Shown: positions 1 through 13,263, counted from the first letter of the stretch. The stretch is DNA of 64,000 nucleotides from Pseudomonadota bacterium (GCA_021822385.1 JAKARC010000007.1:1-64000); one strand, 5' to 3'. Program-made: numbers and translations. The notes: generated by a model not told the origin, from the letters alone.

Positions 1-15
1 AAAGGTGGTCGGTGA

Positions 16-434
16 GTGCCGCACGCGCCATCGCCATCAGGAGTGGTTGAGATTCCGGTGTCGCTTGGAGCGCGAGTTTTCCTCGCGGCTCAACCCCATT
101 TGGTCATGGACAACTACGGAAGGTATAAGGAACCAGACGTGCAACGATGGCTGAAGAGGCATCCGCGCTTCGTGTGCCACTTCGTCCCGATGAGCTCGAG
201 TTGGGTGAACTTGGTCGAACGCTGGTTCAGAGAATTGACAGACAAGGCAATCCGCCGTGGTAGCGTTGTGAGCGTGCCGGATTTGAAGCGAGCGATGAGT
301 TTCTGACTGCTTGGAACAAAGATTCCAGGCCTTTCATTTGGACGGCCGCAGTCGAACAACTCATCGCGAAAATAGGCAGGGCGAAAGCTAAAATGGAGCA
401 GCTCGAGCCCGGGTCCGCCCTCCTGAGGAGCTGA
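16..434 (+). pseudogene. IS630-family transposase relic (C-terminal part, frameshifted)
   Basis: Residues encoded from about position 95 read HLVMDNYGRYKEPDVQRW and continue to a SWVNLVERWFRELT stretch. This is the C-terminal half of the DDE domain of IS630-type transposases, with the second catalytic Asp in MDNY and the Glu in LVERWF. The frame closes near 305. A second frame entered around 291-296 continues with DEFLTAWN and PFIWTA, the usual IS630 C-terminus, and ends at 432-434. One frameshift therefore splits the tail. The N-terminal catalytic part is not in the window, and an in-frame stop lies just before position 16. No terminal inverted repeat was recognised. The element is dead. Confidence 0.8.
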
Positions 435-459
435 AAAGGTGCTCTGTAATCCCCCGTTC

Positions 460-978
460 ATGGACACTACACTAGACTTTCAGTTGACGGGCACCGGTCG
501 CTGCGCCAACGCGGCCCAGTCGATGGGCTGCATGCGATTTGCGCCGCTTGCCGAACACATACGCAACCTCCCCTACGGCCGCGTTCCGGGCGATTCGCAC
601 GGCCTCACCGTCGTACGCGAGGGCCGCGGAACCTGCAGCTCCAAGCATCAATTCCTGGCCGCTCTGGCGCACGAGTGCGGCCGCGCCGACATCGTCCTGA
701 CCGTTGGTTTGTACAGAATGTCCGCACGCACGAACCCGGCCATCGGACCGATCCTCATGGCCGCCGGGTTCGACGATATTCTCGAGGCACACTGTTATCT
801 GACCTACCAACGTCAGCGATACGACTTCACCGGGCTACCCGCCGGTGCGGTCTCTCCGTTCGATGTCCTGATCGACGAGCGCGGCACGACCCCGGAGAAC
901 CTGGCTGCGATGAAGGTGCCTTACCACCGCGAGGCGCTGATCCGCTGGGCTCGAGCCCATGGCGTTGATGCCGGATGA
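460..978 (+). CDS. Hypothetical protein, probable transglutaminase-like fold
   Basis: A 172-residue soluble protein without signal peptide or membrane segment. The ATG at 460 was chosen because the reading frame upstream overlaps the transposase relic; no clear ribosome-binding site is visible. Cys59 in GTCSSKH, His111 in EAHCYLTY and Asp122 in RYDFTG have the order and spacing of the Cys-His-Asp triad of transglutaminase-like proteins, with the Cys at the start of a helix and the Asp followed by Phe-Thr. This assignment is an inference from motif pattern only. It stands alone between the transposase relic and the convergent PLP enzyme gene, so context gives no function. It may have arrived with the mobile element. 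Confidence 0.6.
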   Translation: MDTTLDFQLTGTGRCANAAQSMGCMRFAPLAEHIRNLPYGRVPGDSHGLTVVREGRGTCSSKHQFLAALAHECGRADIVLTVGLYRMSARTNPAIGPILMAAGFDDILEAHCYLTYQRQRYDFTGLPAGAVSPFDVLIDERGTTPENLAAMKVPYHREALIRWARAHGVDAG

Positions 979-1201
979 GCGTGGGCCGTCCGCGAACAAT
1001 GCATCGAGGCCCTCGCCCGTCCGCGATTGACACCCGCCTCCACCGTCCCATGAATTACTGCTGTTGACCGACAGGAGGTCTTTGCCAGTTGCCGCTCCCG
1101 GGGTTCGTGCGCGTCGCGACTCGGCAAGTCGAGGAGGCGATACGACCGTTCCGCGCAGTTCGTTCGGGCCGGTGAGTGTGCGGGTTGCCGGCCGTCGCGC
1201 G

Positions 1202-3019
1202 CTACTCGGCGCAGCGCGCTGCGATCCAACGGCAGTGCACGTCGGTGTAAACTTCCTGGTAAATCGCATTGATCTGCGCGCGCGTTGGAAATCCGGCGAC
1301 GAATTCCGGCGCGCTGTCGCCGGCTGCGAGTTCTGCGGCGCGCTGTAGATGTTCGAGCAGGTAGCGCGGATCCTCGTCGCCGACGGAGATGCGCAATGTG
1401 CTCGCCGTGATGCCGGCGGCCGCGAGGGCGGCCGCGGAAAGCTCGGAATGGCTGGTGAGTCCGGGGCACAGCACCACGGTGTTGGTCTGGCCGAGGGAGA
1501 CCTGCAGGCCGAAGGCGGGCTCCAGGCTGTCGAGCAGGCGCTGCAGCCGCCATTTCTCCAGGCGCAGCGGCCGCTCCGCGGTGCCCTCAAAGTCGATGGT
1601 AAACAGCGGCGCCGGCAGCCCGAGCCGCATCAGCTGTGCGCGCAGCGGTGCGTTCGGATGGCCTGCCACCGCCGAGCAGTGGACGTTGATCTGCGGATGC
1701 ATGGCCAGAGCGCGGGCCAGCACGATGGTATTGATGCACTTGTGCAGCATGCGCAGTTCGAGCGTACGCATGCCGCTGAGGACCTCGAATGCTTTGTCGG
1801 AATCAAGGAACGCGCCCTTGACGTAATAGACGTTCCAGAACATCGTCTCATCCCAGCGGTATTCGCGTTCCGCGCCATCGTGACCGACGGCGCGTACGGA
1901 TTCGCCTTTGGGCAGAAACATCCGCTCGTTGCGGCCGATCACCACGCCCGCGGTGGTGTTGCCCGAGCCGCACAGGTCCTTGGTGTACGAGTGAATGACG
2001 AAGTCCGGACGCTCGCGCTGATCGGCGCGGCGCAAGGTGGCCTGGAGAATGGGAGTTCCGACGGTCGCATCGCAGATGACCGTAAGACCGCGAGCGTGCG
2101 CGAGGCGGCAGATGCCGGGAACATCGAGGACATTGCCGTGCGGGTTGCAGGGCGACTCGACGTAAACGTAAATCTGCCGACCCTGTGCCAGCCGCGCGGC
2201 GTATTGCCGTTCAATGTCGGCGAGCCGCTGCGCGAAGTCCGAGCCGCGCTCACCATCGAACCATTCGACGGCGACATTGAGGTTGCTGCGCTTGCCGTAC
2301 CAGTCGTGCAGCAGCTGATACGTGCCACCATAGACATTGCGGCTGGCGAACACGATGTCCTCGTAGCCGAGCAGATTGGCGAGGGTGGCATCGATGGCCG
2401 CCATGCCGGAGTTGAAATTCCACGCGAAGTAATCGGCCGACTCCGCGCCTGCCTCGAGATCGACGATGTGGTTGGCGAGGCAGATCGAGGTGGGGTTGAG
2501 CAGCCGCGAGTAGATTTCGTGCAGCAGCTCCTTGCCCTGAAAGGCGTCCTCGACCCATTCGGTGCACGCGTAGACGTAGGTTGCGGTACGGGTGATCACC
2601 GGCGTGGCGCTGAACAGCGCGGTGACATTGTCGAACAGAGGGTAGGGGCCCTTGGCCACCGCCGTCGCGGTATCATCCATGATGGATTGATACGTTGCGC
2701 GCAACGGATTTTGCAGCGTGTCGAGAACCTTGGCGAGTTGAAAGCAGGCAAAACGCTTGGCGTTGAACCAGGCGATGCGATCGCGACGGTCGAGGCTCGC
2801 GAGCGTCTCGGTCGTCAGCCGCCACGCCTCGTGCGCCGCGCCATTGGCCTCCATGAGCGCACGCGCCAGATGCGCCAGCGCGCGGCCGTGACGCGTTTCC
2901 GGAGAAAGGCCGAAGTGCTGCAGCTGTTCGTGCACCAGCTCATCCACGGTGTGTGCGGTGGTGGAGTGACGGCGCGGGCTCAATTGCACGGCAGCTGGTG
3001 GTGGGTTTTCGATGACCAT
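1202..3019 (-). CDS. PLP-dependent enzyme of the Cys/Met-metabolism (cystathionine gamma-synthase) family, long form
   Basis: 605 residues from the chosen ATG, which sits 3 bp behind a strong GGGGGAGAG ribosome-binding site; a longer frame exists upstream but lacks one. The first 130 or so residues are a helical extension not found in ordinary family members of about 400 residues. The fold-type I core follows, with NSGMAAIDATL, RNVYGGTYQL, VESPCNPHGNVLDV and the Schiff-base lysine in HSYTKDLCGSGN. The C-terminal domain ends with the usual RISVGDEDP motif that contacts the carboxylate. The family performs gamma-replacement, gamma-elimination or beta-elimination on sulfur amino acids; the substrate here cannot be read. 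The sequence has its own promoter space and is convergent with the small upstream gene. Confidence 0.85.
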   Translation of the reverse strand: MVIENPPPAAVQLSPRRHSTTAHTVDELVHEQLQHFGLSPETRHGRALAHLARALMEANGAAHEAWRLTTETLASLDRRDRIAWFNAKRFACFQLAKVLDTLQNPLRATYQSIMDDTATAVAKGPYPLFDNVTALFSATPVITRTATYVYACTEWVEDAFQGKELLHEIYSRLLNPTSICLANHIVDLEAGAESADYFAWNFNSGMAAIDATLANLLGYEDIVFASRNVYGGTYQLLHDWYGKRSNLNVAVEWFDGERGSDFAQRLADIERQYAARLAQGRQIYVYVESPCNPHGNVLDVPGICRLAHARGLTVICDATVGTPILQATLRRADQRERPDFVIHSYTKDLCGSGNTTAGVVIGRNERMFLPKGESVRAVGHDGAEREYRWDETMFWNVYYVKGAFLDSDKAFEVLSGMRTLELRMLHKCINTIVLARALAMHPQINVHCSAVAGHPNAPLRAQLMRLGLPAPLFTIDFEGTAERPLRLEKWRLQRLLDSLEPAFGLQVSLGQTNTVVLCPGLTSHSELSAAALAAAGITASTLRISVGDEDPRYLLEHLQRAAELAAGDSAPEFVAGFPTRAQINAIYQEVYTDVHCRWIAARCAE

Positions 3020-3284
3020 GGCTCTCCCCCCCGGGGACCTCGTTCGTTCTGCAAGCGATTGTGCCACTGCGTGGGTGATGGGTCAGTTTCGAATGCACGC
3101 GGAGCCTTTTCGGCGCGGCGCCGCGAGTGCGATCGCGCCTCGATGTGCGTGTTTATGAGCGTCGCGCGAGCATTCGCCGGCGCGGTCCGAGCGGTGGTGC
3201 TGTGCCGGGCTCGGGCGGTATACTGAAGTTCGCGGTCCACGGCGGCGACCGGTTGTTTTTGCTCACAACGCTAAGGAGTTGGGG

Positions 3285-4277
3285 GTGCTGACGCGCAAAT
3301 TGGGTAAACATGGGCCGCAGGTCTCGGCGCTCGGGCTGGGCTGCATGGGAATGAGCGATTTCTATGGCCCGCACGATGACGCTCAGTCCATCTCCACCAT
3401 CCGCCTGGCGCTCGACCTCGGCGTGACGATGCTCGATACGGCCGATATGTACGGACCGTTCACCAATGAGCTACTGGTTGGCCGGGCCATCGAGGGACGG
3501 CGCGAGCAGGTGTTTCTGGCCACCAAGTTCGGGATCGTCCGCGACCCGGCCGACCCCGCCAAACGCGCGATCAATGGACGGCCGGAATATGTGCGTGCTG
3601 CCTGCGAGGCGAGCTTGAAACGTCTCGGGGTGACGCACATCGATCTTTACTATCAGCACCGCGTCGACCCGACGGTGCCGATCGAGGAGACGGTGGGGGC
3701 GATGGCCGAGCTCGTCCATGCCGGCAAGGTACGCTTCCTCGGGCTCTCTGAAGCCGCGGCGGGAACGATCGAGCGGGCGGCACGCGTACACGCGATCGCA
3801 GCGGTGCAGAGTGAGTTTTCGCTGTGGTCACGGGACGTGGAGACCGACGGCGTGCTCACCACGTGCCGGCGACTCGGGATTGCATTGGTCGCTTACTCTC
3901 CGCTCGGTCGGGGCTTTCTCACCGGCGCCATCCGGCGCCCGGAAGACCTTGCGGAAAATGATTTCCGCCGCCAGAACCCGCGCTTTCAGGGTGAGAACTT
4001 CGCGCGCAATCTGCAACTCGTCGACCGGGTACGGGCCCTCGCGGCGGCCAAGGGCTGCTCACCGGCCCAGCTGGCGCTCGCCTGGGTGCTCGCACAGGGG
4101 CAGGATATCCTTGCCATTCCCGGGACGCGGTATCAAGCCCGCTTGACCGAAAATCTCGCGGCCCTGGATGTCCATCTGAGTGCCGCTGATCTCGGTGAGC
4201 TCGAGCGGGCCTTTCCCCTCGGGGCGGCCGCCGGGATGCGTTATCCGCCCGCAGGCATGGCGATGGTCAACCGCTGA
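3285..4277 (+). CDS. Aldo/keto reductase
   Basis: 330 residues. The GTG at 3285 is preferred because AAGGAG lies at 3273-3278, six bases upstream; the TTG at 3279 would leave no spacing. The start [22 protein letters not shown], the catalytic Asp/Tyr in DTADMYGP, Lys in TKFG and His in YYQHRVD fit the AKR13/YakC-type TIM-barrel NADPH reductases that reduce carbonyl compounds. The C-terminal [17 protein letters not shown] loop is the usual cofactor-binding segment. It is convergent with gyrB, from which it is separated by a GC-rich hairpin. The natural substrate is unknown. Confidence 0.88.
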   Translation: MLTRKLGKHGPQVSALGLGCMGMSDFYGPHDDAQSISTIRLALDLGVTMLDTADMYGPFTNELLVGRAIEGRREQVFLATKFGIVRDPADPAKRAINGRPEYVRAACEASLKRLGVTHIDLYYQHRVDPTVPIEETVGAMAELVHAGKVRFLGLSEAAAGTIERAARVHAIAAVQSEFSLWSRDVETDGVLTTCRRLGIALVAYSPLGRGFLTGAIRRPEDLAENDFRRQNPRFQGENFARNLQLVDRVRALAAAKGCSPAQLALAWVLAQGQDILAIPGTRYQARLTENLAALDVHLSAADLGELERAFPLGAAAGMRYPPAGMAMVNR

Positions 4278-4303
4278 GTCGTCGTTGCGCAGTGGCGGCA
4301 ACC

Positions 4304-4323
4304 GCCTCGGCATTGGCCGAGGC
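4304..4323. terminator. GC-rich hairpin between convergent genes
   Basis: A perfect 8-bp stem (4304-4311 with 4316-4323) with a 4-base loop lies between the stop codons of the aldo/keto reductase and gyrB. There is no clear T-tract on either side, so it may act only weakly or serve as an RNA end-stabilising element. Confidence 0.4.
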
Positions 4324-4328
4324 AGCAT

Positions 4329-7831
<3,503 letters not shown>

Positions 7832-7889
7832 GCGACCGAGCAAACGATCCCGCGGACAACCCCACGAGCAGGCACCGCAGTTCCCGGGA

Positions 7890-8984
7890 TCACAGCCGCA
7901 TCGGCATCACAACGTATTGTGCCTGAGTGAGTCCAGGGGCCCGAATGAGGCAGCTACTATTCGCATCGGCGAATCCCAGCTCTACGCGATCGGTCTCGAC
8001 GGCGTTTAACGCGTCGAGCAAGTAATTGACGTTGAAGCCTATTTCGACTTCTTCACCCTGATATTCGATCTCGACCTGGTCCTCCGCTTCTTCGTGCTCC
8101 GGATTATGGGCCTGCAGCGTGAGCATGTCCGCTTTCAGACCCACCCGAATACCTCGATATTTTTCATTGGACAGAATAGCGGTTCGCTGCAAAGCCTGTC
8201 GCAGCAGCGCCCGATCGGCATGCACGATTTTCGGGGGATGATCAGGAATCACGCGTCCATATTCTGGAAACTTGCCATCAATAAGCTTCGAAGTGAAGCG
8301 AATATTACCAATCTGGGCACGAATGTGATTAGTCCCGATGGCCAATTCGATACTGCCCTCCGTCCCCAGGATTCGCTGCAGCTCAAGGACCGCTTTGCGG
8401 GGAACGATGACTTGACCCGGTCGAATGGGCTCACTGAGGCTCATCTCACACCATGCCAGCCGATGACCGTCGGTGGCCACGGCACGCAAGGTTGTCTCGG
8501 CAGTTTCGAGCAGGAGCCCATTGAGGTAGTACCGCACATCCTGCTGCGCCATCGAAAAATGCGTCATGTCGATCAGGCGGCGAAACTCGCCCTGCGGCAG
8601 CGTCAAGGTCTGTTGCGCCTGAATTTCCTCCAGTGTGGGAAATTCCGCCGCCGGCAGAGTGGCCAGCGTAAACCGGCTGCGGCCGGAGCGTATGACGACC
8701 TTATCGCCGTCGGTACTGACGTTGACATCCACTTCGGCCGGCAGCGCACGCAGAATGTCGTGCAGCTTGCGACCCGGCACCGTGACATCCCCAGGCATGT
8801 CCACCTGCACCGCACCGACGGCGGCCAGTTCCACCTCCAGATCCGTACCCGTGATCCCGAGGTGCCTCTCTCGGGCCGCCAACAGCACGTTCGCGAGCAC
8901 CGGCATCGTCTGCCGGCGCTCGACCACACCGATCACGTTCTGCAGGGGAGCGAGGAGCTCCTCGCGTTTCGCCATCAGCTTCAT
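7890..8984 (-). CDS. dnaN: DNA polymerase III sliding clamp, beta subunit
   Basis: 364 residues, close to the 366 of E. coli. Starts MKLMAKREELLAPLQNVIG, followed by VVERRQTMPVLANVLL, and ends with the hydrophobic cleft-forming QYVVMPMRL that binds clamp partners. Three repeated clamp domains of about 120 residues fit the length. It encircles DNA and holds DNA polymerase III on the template. It lies downstream of dnaA with a 218-bp gap that carries DnaA-box-like sequences. Confidence 0.97.
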   Translation of the reverse strand: MKLMAKREELLAPLQNVIGVVERRQTMPVLANVLLAARERHLGITGTDLEVELAAVGAVQVDMPGDVTVPGRKLHDILRALPAEVDVNVSTDGDKVVIRSGRSRFTLATLPAAEFPTLEEIQAQQTLTLPQGEFRRLIDMTHFSMAQQDVRYYLNGLLLETAETTLRAVATDGHRLAWCEMSLSEPIRPGQVIVPRKAVLELQRILGTEGSIELAIGTNHIRAQIGNIRFTSKLIDGKFPEYGRVIPDHPPKIVHADRALLRQALQRTAILSNEKYRGIRVGLKADMLTLQAHNPEHEEAEDQVEIEYQGEEVEIGFNVNYLLDALNAVETDRVELGFADANSSCLIRAPGLTQAQYVVMPMRL

Positions 8985-9202
8985 AGGTCTTGCTCTTCTT
9001 TATCTTAAGATCTGAAAATCAGATTGTAGTGATGATTGGGCCTGTGAACAGTGGTAACTCATCTGTCGGACCCATCCGATCAACCGCTTGCATACCATTT
9101 GCGCGACCTGTGCATCGGGGACACTCTGGGCATCGACTGTGCATTGGGTGTGTGTAACGTTATCCCCAATTCTGTGCACCGGCTATCCACAGATTTATCC
9201 GC
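8985..9202. other. Candidate chromosomal replication origin (oriC) in the dnaA-dnaN gap
   Basis: The gap holds three forms close to the DnaA box TTATCCACA: TTATCCCCA at 9160-9168 (one mismatch), CTATCCACA at 9183-9191 (one mismatch) and TTATCCGCT at 9195-9203 (two mismatches). At the dnaN side an AT-rich stretch (about 8996-9036, with TTTATCTTAAGATCTGAAAA) could be the unwinding element. TGTGCAT recurs at about 9109, 9138 and 9174. The other candidate gap, between dnaA and rpmH, shows no recognisable box. The number of good boxes is low, so the call is tentative. Confidence 0.5.
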
Positions 9203-10546
9203 TCATCCGGTGAGGGTTCTCAACAGGTTCAAATAGTCGACCTTCATGTGGTCGTCCATATCGCGCAGCGATTTGATGCGCTTGCATGCGTGCAGCACGG
9301 TGGTGTGATCTCTTCCACCGAAGGCGTCGCCGATCTCCGGCAAGCTTTGGCTGGTAAGTTCCTTGGCCAGGGCCATCGCCACCTGACGCGGGCGGGCGAC
9401 CGAGCGGCTGCGGCGCTTGGAGAGCAGGTCCGCCATCCTCACTTTGTAGTAATCCGCCACGGTCTTCTGAATATTCTCGATGGTCACCAATTTCGCCTGC
9501 AGCGATAGCAGGTCCTTCAAGGCTTCCTTGGTGAACTCGAGGGTGATCGGCTCGCCGGTGAAACGCGCATTCGCGATGACGCGCCGCAACGCGCCCTCGA
9601 GCTCGCGCACATTCGAGCGAATGCGCTTGGCGATGAAGAACGCGACCTCCTCCGGCAGCGGCATACCGAACTGACGCGACTTGCTCATCAGGATGGCGAC
9701 ACAGGTTTCGAGCTCCGGGGGCTCGATCGATACCGTCAATCCCCAGCCAAAGCGGGATTTCAAGCGTTCCTCGAGGCCATCGACCTCCTTCGGATAGCGA
9801 TCGCAGCTGAGGATTACCTGATGCTGCCCTTCGAGTAACGCGTTGAACGTGTGGAAGAACTCCTCCTGCGACCGTTCCTTGCCGGCAAAGAACTGGATGT
9901 CATCGATCATCAGCGCATCGAGCGAGCGGTAGGCCGTCTTGAACTCGTTCATAGAGTTGTGCTGCAGGGCCCGCACCATGTCACTGACGAAGCGTTCCGA
10001 ATGCACGTACGCGATGCGCACTTCCTCGTTTTGCATACGCATGAATTGCCCGATCGCGTGCATCAGATGCGTTTTGCCCAGTCCTACGCCACCGTATAGA
10101 AACAAAGGGTTGTAGGCGCCTCCGGGATTTTCCGCCACCTGCAGCGCGGCCGCCTTGGCCATTTGATTGCTCTTGCCCTCGACGAAGGTGGCAAAGGAAA
10201 AATCCGGGTTCAGGCGTGCGCCGATTACCAGGCCTTCGCGCCGCCCGGTCCGCTTCGCCGGCTCCGCGGCCACGCTCACCGGCGCGGCCTCGAGCGGCGC
10301 CGGGCGCGATCCGACCTCCACCGTGACGATCGGGACATCACCGGTGCTTTTGTCACGCAGCAGCTCGCCGATCCGCGGCAGCAGCCGCTCGTTGATCCAC
10401 TCGACCACGAAACGATTCGGCGCGAGCAGCTTCAGTGCACCGGCACCCTCGAGCGCCTGCAATGGGCGCACCCAGGTATTGAACTGCTGTTCCGGAAGCT
10501 CGGCCTCCAAGGCACACATGCACCGAGCCCACAATGACGCTTCCAC
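9203..10546 (-). CDS. dnaA: Chromosomal replication initiator DnaA
   Basis: 447 residues from the GTG at 10546, which begins [18 protein letters not shown] and has a purine-rich GGGGGTAGGCAGG segment upstream. The frame remains open to 10594, but that extension is not family-like. Domain I ([15 protein letters not shown]), a variable linker, the AAA+ domain with Walker [14 protein letters not shown] and Walker B LMIDDIQF, and domain IV with the DNA-binding signature [15 protein letters not shown] are all present. It binds DnaA boxes and opens oriC. Divergent from rpmH. Confidence 0.97.
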   Translation of the reverse strand: MEASLWARCMCALEAELPEQQFNTWVRPLQALEGAGALKLLAPNRFVVEWINERLLPRIGELLRDKSTGDVPIVTVEVGSRPAPLEAAPVSVAAEPAKRTGRREGLVIGARLNPDFSFATFVEGKSNQMAKAAALQVAENPGGAYNPLFLYGGVGLGKTHLMHAIGQFMRMQNEEVRIAYVHSERFVSDMVRALQHNSMNEFKTAYRSLDALMIDDIQFFAGKERSQEEFFHTFNALLEGQHQVILSCDRYPKEVDGLEERLKSRFGWGLTVSIEPPELETCVAILMSKSRQFGMPLPEEVAFFIAKRIRSNVRELEGALRRVIANARFTGEPITLEFTKEALKDLLSLQAKLVTIENIQKTVADYYKVRMADLLSKRRSRSVARPRQVAMALAKELTSQSLPEIGDAFGGRDHTTVLHACKRIKSLRDMDDHMKVDYLNLLRTLTG

Positions 10547-10704
10547 CCTGCCTACCCCCGATGGCAACTGCGCGCCGTGCTCAGCCCGGCGCATCGACGC
10601 GAATGCGGGAGATGCATCAGGGATGAGTCCGGCTTCGTGGAGAAAGGGCTCGGCAGTCTATACCGATCGACGCGTGCGCTGAAGATTTTCACATGCTAAA
10701 AATA

Positions 10705-10733
10705 TTGACACTTTGGCGGTCAACAGCTTAGCC
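10705..10733 (+). promoter_or_regulatory. Possible rpmH promoter
   Basis: TTGACA at 10705-10710 is a perfect -35 hexamer; 17 bases later TTAGCC is only a weak -10. It lies 48 bp upstream of the rpmH start on the correct strand. The -10 is poor, so the call is moderate to low. Confidence 0.4.
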
Positions 10734-10780
10734 TTGCCGCCCCTTTTTGGAACCTCGATAGAATCCTCTGGAGCCCCGGT

Positions 10781-10915
10781 ATGAAGCGAACCTATCAGCC
10801 GAGCAAGGTGCGTCGAAAGCGCACGCACGGGTTCCGAGCGCGCATGGCGACTCAAAACGGTCGCAGGGTGCTGGCCCGACGCCGCGCCAAGGGGCGCAGG
10901 AAGCTGATTCCCTAA
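10781..10915 (+). CDS. rpmH: 50S ribosomal protein L34
   Basis: 44 residues, [20 protein letters not shown] at the start and GRRKLIP at the end, the standard length and sequence of L34. Very basic. It is a component of the large ribosomal subunit. First gene of the rpmH-rnpA-yidD-yidC-mnmE series that runs away from dnaA. CTCTGGAG lies about 6 bases before the ATG. Confidence 0.98.
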   Translation: MKRTYQPSKVRRKRTHGFRARMATQNGRRVLARRRAKGRRKLIP

Positions 10916-10928
10916 TCGGGAGCGCTTT

Positions 10929-10955
10929 GCGCCACCGCCGCTGGTGCGGTGGCGC
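10929..10955 (+). promoter_or_regulatory. Perfect hairpin between rpmH and rnpA
   Basis: GCGCCACCGC (10929-10938) pairs completely with GCGGTGGCGC (10946-10955) around a 7-base loop. It starts 13 bases after the rpmH stop and ends 13 bases before the rnpA ATG. No T-tract follows, so it is more likely an RNA-processing, stability or attenuating structure than a full terminator. Confidence 0.5.
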
Positions 10956-10968
10956 GCCGCTGGCCCGC

Positions 10969-11352
10969 ATGTCCCGTGCGCCTCGAGAGCAGCTGACCTT
11001 TCCGGCGCACCGGCGCCTGAGGCATAAATCGGAGTTCGAGACCGCGTATGCGCGCGGCCGACGCTTTGGCAACGGATTTTTCGGGGTGACAGTGATCAGC
11101 AACGACAAGAGCGGGCCTCGCCTCGGTATGGCGGTCGCGCTACGCGTGACGCGTACCGCCGTGGAGCGAAACCGCATCCGGCGCATCATCCGCGAATCGT
11201 TCCGAACCCACCAGCATATGCTGCCGCCCGTGGACGTGGTGGTCGGTGCCCGTGCCCGTGCCCCGGGCGCCAGCGCACACGTGCTGCGCACCCATCTCGA
11301 GCCGCTATGGCGACAGGTCAGCGAGCGATGCGTACTCTCGCCACCGGCCTGA
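10969..11352 (+). CDS. rnpA: Ribonuclease P protein component
   Basis: 127 residues, basic. The RNR signature [15 protein letters not shown] is present, with [15 protein letters not shown] at the front as in the family. It is the protein cofactor of RNase P, which matures tRNA 5' ends. ATG 10969 gives the normal length; a TTG at 10927 with GGGAG upstream is possible but would run through the hairpin. Its 3' end overlaps yidD by 25 bp, which suggests translational coupling. Confidence 0.95.
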   Translation: MSRAPREQLTFPAHRRLRHKSEFETAYARGRRFGNGFFGVTVISNDKSGPRLGMAVALRVTRTAVERNRIRRIIRESFRTHQHMLPPVDVVVGARARAPGASAHVLRTHLEPLWRQVSERCVLSPPA

Positions 11353-11573
11353 TCCGCCTGTATCAATGGACCCTCAGTCCCCTGCTCGGCCCGAACTGCC
11401 GATTTCATCCCTCGTGTTCCCAGTACGCGCTCGAGGCGATCGAGCGGTTCGGGGTGCTGCGCGGTGGATGGCTGGCCGTCAAGCGCATCGGCCGCTGTCA
11501 CCCGTGGCATCCCGGGGGATACGATCCGGTGCCGACCCATGGCGCAGACCGGCTTGCTCATCGACATGACTAA
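11328..11573 (+). CDS. yidD: Membrane protein insertion efficiency factor YidD
   Basis: 81 residues from ATG 11328, inside the end of rnp[35 protein letters not shown] and [13 protein letters not shown] are the conserved YidD blocks, including the cysteines. It is a small amphipathic inner-membrane-associated protein that assists YidC-dependent insertion. The end overlaps yidC by 8 bp. Confidence 0.95.
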   Translation: MRTLATGLIRLYQWTLSPLLGPNCRFHPSCSQYALEAIERFGVLRGGWLAVKRIGRCHPWHPGGYDPVPTHGADRLAHRHD

Positions 11574-13263
11574 TCAACTTCGCTACTTTCTCTGGCTAGG
11601 CCTGCTCGTCCTGTTGTGGTTCAACTACACGACGTGGACCGCGCAGTTTGCGGCGGAGCCGCAATCTTCGGCCGCACTCCGTGCGGCGAGCCGCGCACCG
11701 GCGCTCTCGAACACCATACCCCAGACCTCGGCGCCGCCGGCGTCGACTGCGACTTCAGCTGCGCCCAGCCCCGCCAAGCCCGTAACGCGGGTGTCTCCCG
11801 TGCCGCTCGCCACGCCAAAAATCGTGTTAGGCGCGGCGCCGGTGATTCACGTTCACACCGATGTATACGACCTCGAAATCAGCACCGAGGGCGGGACGTT
11901 GGTGAAGGTCGACCTGCGTCGCTACGCCAAGGTGCAGGGTGAACGCGCTCGCGTTCAGCTCGAGAACACGGTCCCGGCGACCCAATATCTTCTGCAAACC
12001 GGCCTGACCGGCAATCCTGCGACGAATTATCCGACCCAGAGCGCGCGCTTTACTGCGCCGCAGCTCGATTACCGGATGGGTGCCGCGTCGGAATTGCGCG
12101 TGCCGCTCACTTGGCGTCACGACGGCGTCACCGTCACCAAGACATTCGTCTTCCATAAGGACTCGTATCGCATCGGTCTGCACTATCTCGTCGTGAACCA
12201 CAGCGGTGCGCCGTGGACGTTCGCCCCCTACGCACAGCTGTTCCGCAACGATCCGCGCACCAAGGGCAGCTACTTTCATCCCACGAGTAATGCCTATCAC
12301 GGACCGGCCATCTGGGATGGGCACAAGTACGTCGAGCTCAATCCCGCCAGCCACAAGTACCAGCACTTCGAACAACAGGTCACGGACGGGTGGATTGCCG
12401 TGCCGCAGCTCGACTTCGTCAGCGCCGTGGTGCCGCCCGCCGGTGCGCCCTATCGGATCACTTCGCAGGTTTCCGGGAGCGATTACCTGCTGGCAGCCAC
12501 CGGGCCGGACCACACGGTGCCTCCTGGCGCCACGCAATCATTGCGCCAGACACTGTTCGTCGGACCGACTCTGCATGGACAGCTGGAGAAGACCGATCCC
12601 ACGCTCACCTACCTGGACAACTACGGGTTCTTTACGCTGCTCGCCCGGCCGTTGTTCTGGCTGCTCAGCCGTGTTCACGGCATCACGGGCAATTGGGGTG
12701 TGGCGATCATCGTCGTCACCATCCTCCTGAAGCTGCTGTTCTATCCGCTCTCGGAAGCCAGCGGTCGCTCCATGGCGAAGATGAAAGCGCTGGCGCCGCG
12801 CATCAAGACCATCCAGGAGACCTACAAGGACGACAAGGAGAAGCTCGGCCGCGCCATGATGGAGATCTACAAGCGCGAGAAGGTGAATCCCGTCGCCGGC
12901 TGTCTGCCCATGCTCCTGCAGCTGCCCGTGTTCATCGCATTTTATTGGGTACTGCTCTACAGCGTGGAGCTGCGCCAGGCGCCCTTCATCTTCTGGATCC
13001 ACAACCTCTCGGCGCGCGACCCGTACTTCATTCTTCCGGCCATCATGGCCGGCACCGGCTACCTGCAGTTCAAGCTCAATCCGGCGCCACCGGATCCGAT
13101 CCAGGCCAAGATGATGATGATCATGCCGCTGATCATGGCCGGTCTGTTCGCCTTCTTCCCCTCGGGATTGGTGCTCTACTACGTCGTGAACAGCCTCTTG
13201 TCGATCGCCCAGCAGTGGCATATCAACCGGCGCATCGTCGCGGCGACGAACCGGCGCACCTGA
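11566..13263 (+). CDS. yidC: Membrane protein insertase YidC
   Basis: 565 residues, gram-negative long form. One N-terminal membrane segment ([15 protein letters not shown]) is followed by a Pro/Ala/Ser-rich linker and a large periplasmic domain. The conserved insertase core then follows with [21 protein letters not shown], the [19 protein letters not shown] coiled-coil loop and four further helices. The C-terminus is basic ([12 protein letters not shown]). Works alone or with SecYEG in inner-membrane protein insertion. ATG 11566 overlaps the yidD end. Confidence 0.97.
   Translation: MTNQLRYFLWLGLLVLLWFNYTTWTAQFAAEPQSSAALRAASRAPALSNTIPQTSAPPASTATSAAPSPAKPVTRVSPVPLATPKIVLGAAPVIHVHTDVYDLEISTEGGTLVKVDLRRYAKVQGERARVQLENTVPATQYLLQTGLTGNPATNYPTQSARFTAPQLDYRMGAASELRVPLTWRHDGVTVTKTFVFHKDSYRIGLHYLVVNHSGAPWTFAPYAQLFRNDPRTKGSYFHPTSNAYHGPAIWDGHKYVELNPASHKYQHFEQQVTDGWIAVPQLDFVSAVVPPAGAPYRITSQVSGSDYLLAATGPDHTVPPGATQSLRQTLFVGPTLHGQLEKTDPTLTYLDNYGFFTLLARPLFWLLSRVHGITGNWGVAIIVVTILLKLLFYPLSEASGRSMAKMKALAPRIKTIQETYKDDKEKLGRAMMEIYKREKVNPVAGCLPMLLQLPVFIAFYWVLLYSVELRQAPFIFWIHNLSARDPYFILPAIMAGTGYLQFKLNPAPPDPIQAKMMMIMPLIMAGLFAFFPSGLVLYYVVNSLLSIAQQWHINRRIVAATNRRT

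Noticed and set aside
1349-3226. 625-codon open frame antisense to the PLP enzyme gene
   Set aside because: Long antisense frames are expected in GC-rich coding DNA; its translation has no family features, whereas the minus strand encodes conserved PLP motifs.
10547-10780. oriC in the dnaA-rpmH gap
   Set aside because: No DnaA-box-like sequence was found there; the dnaA-dnaN gap is the better candidate.
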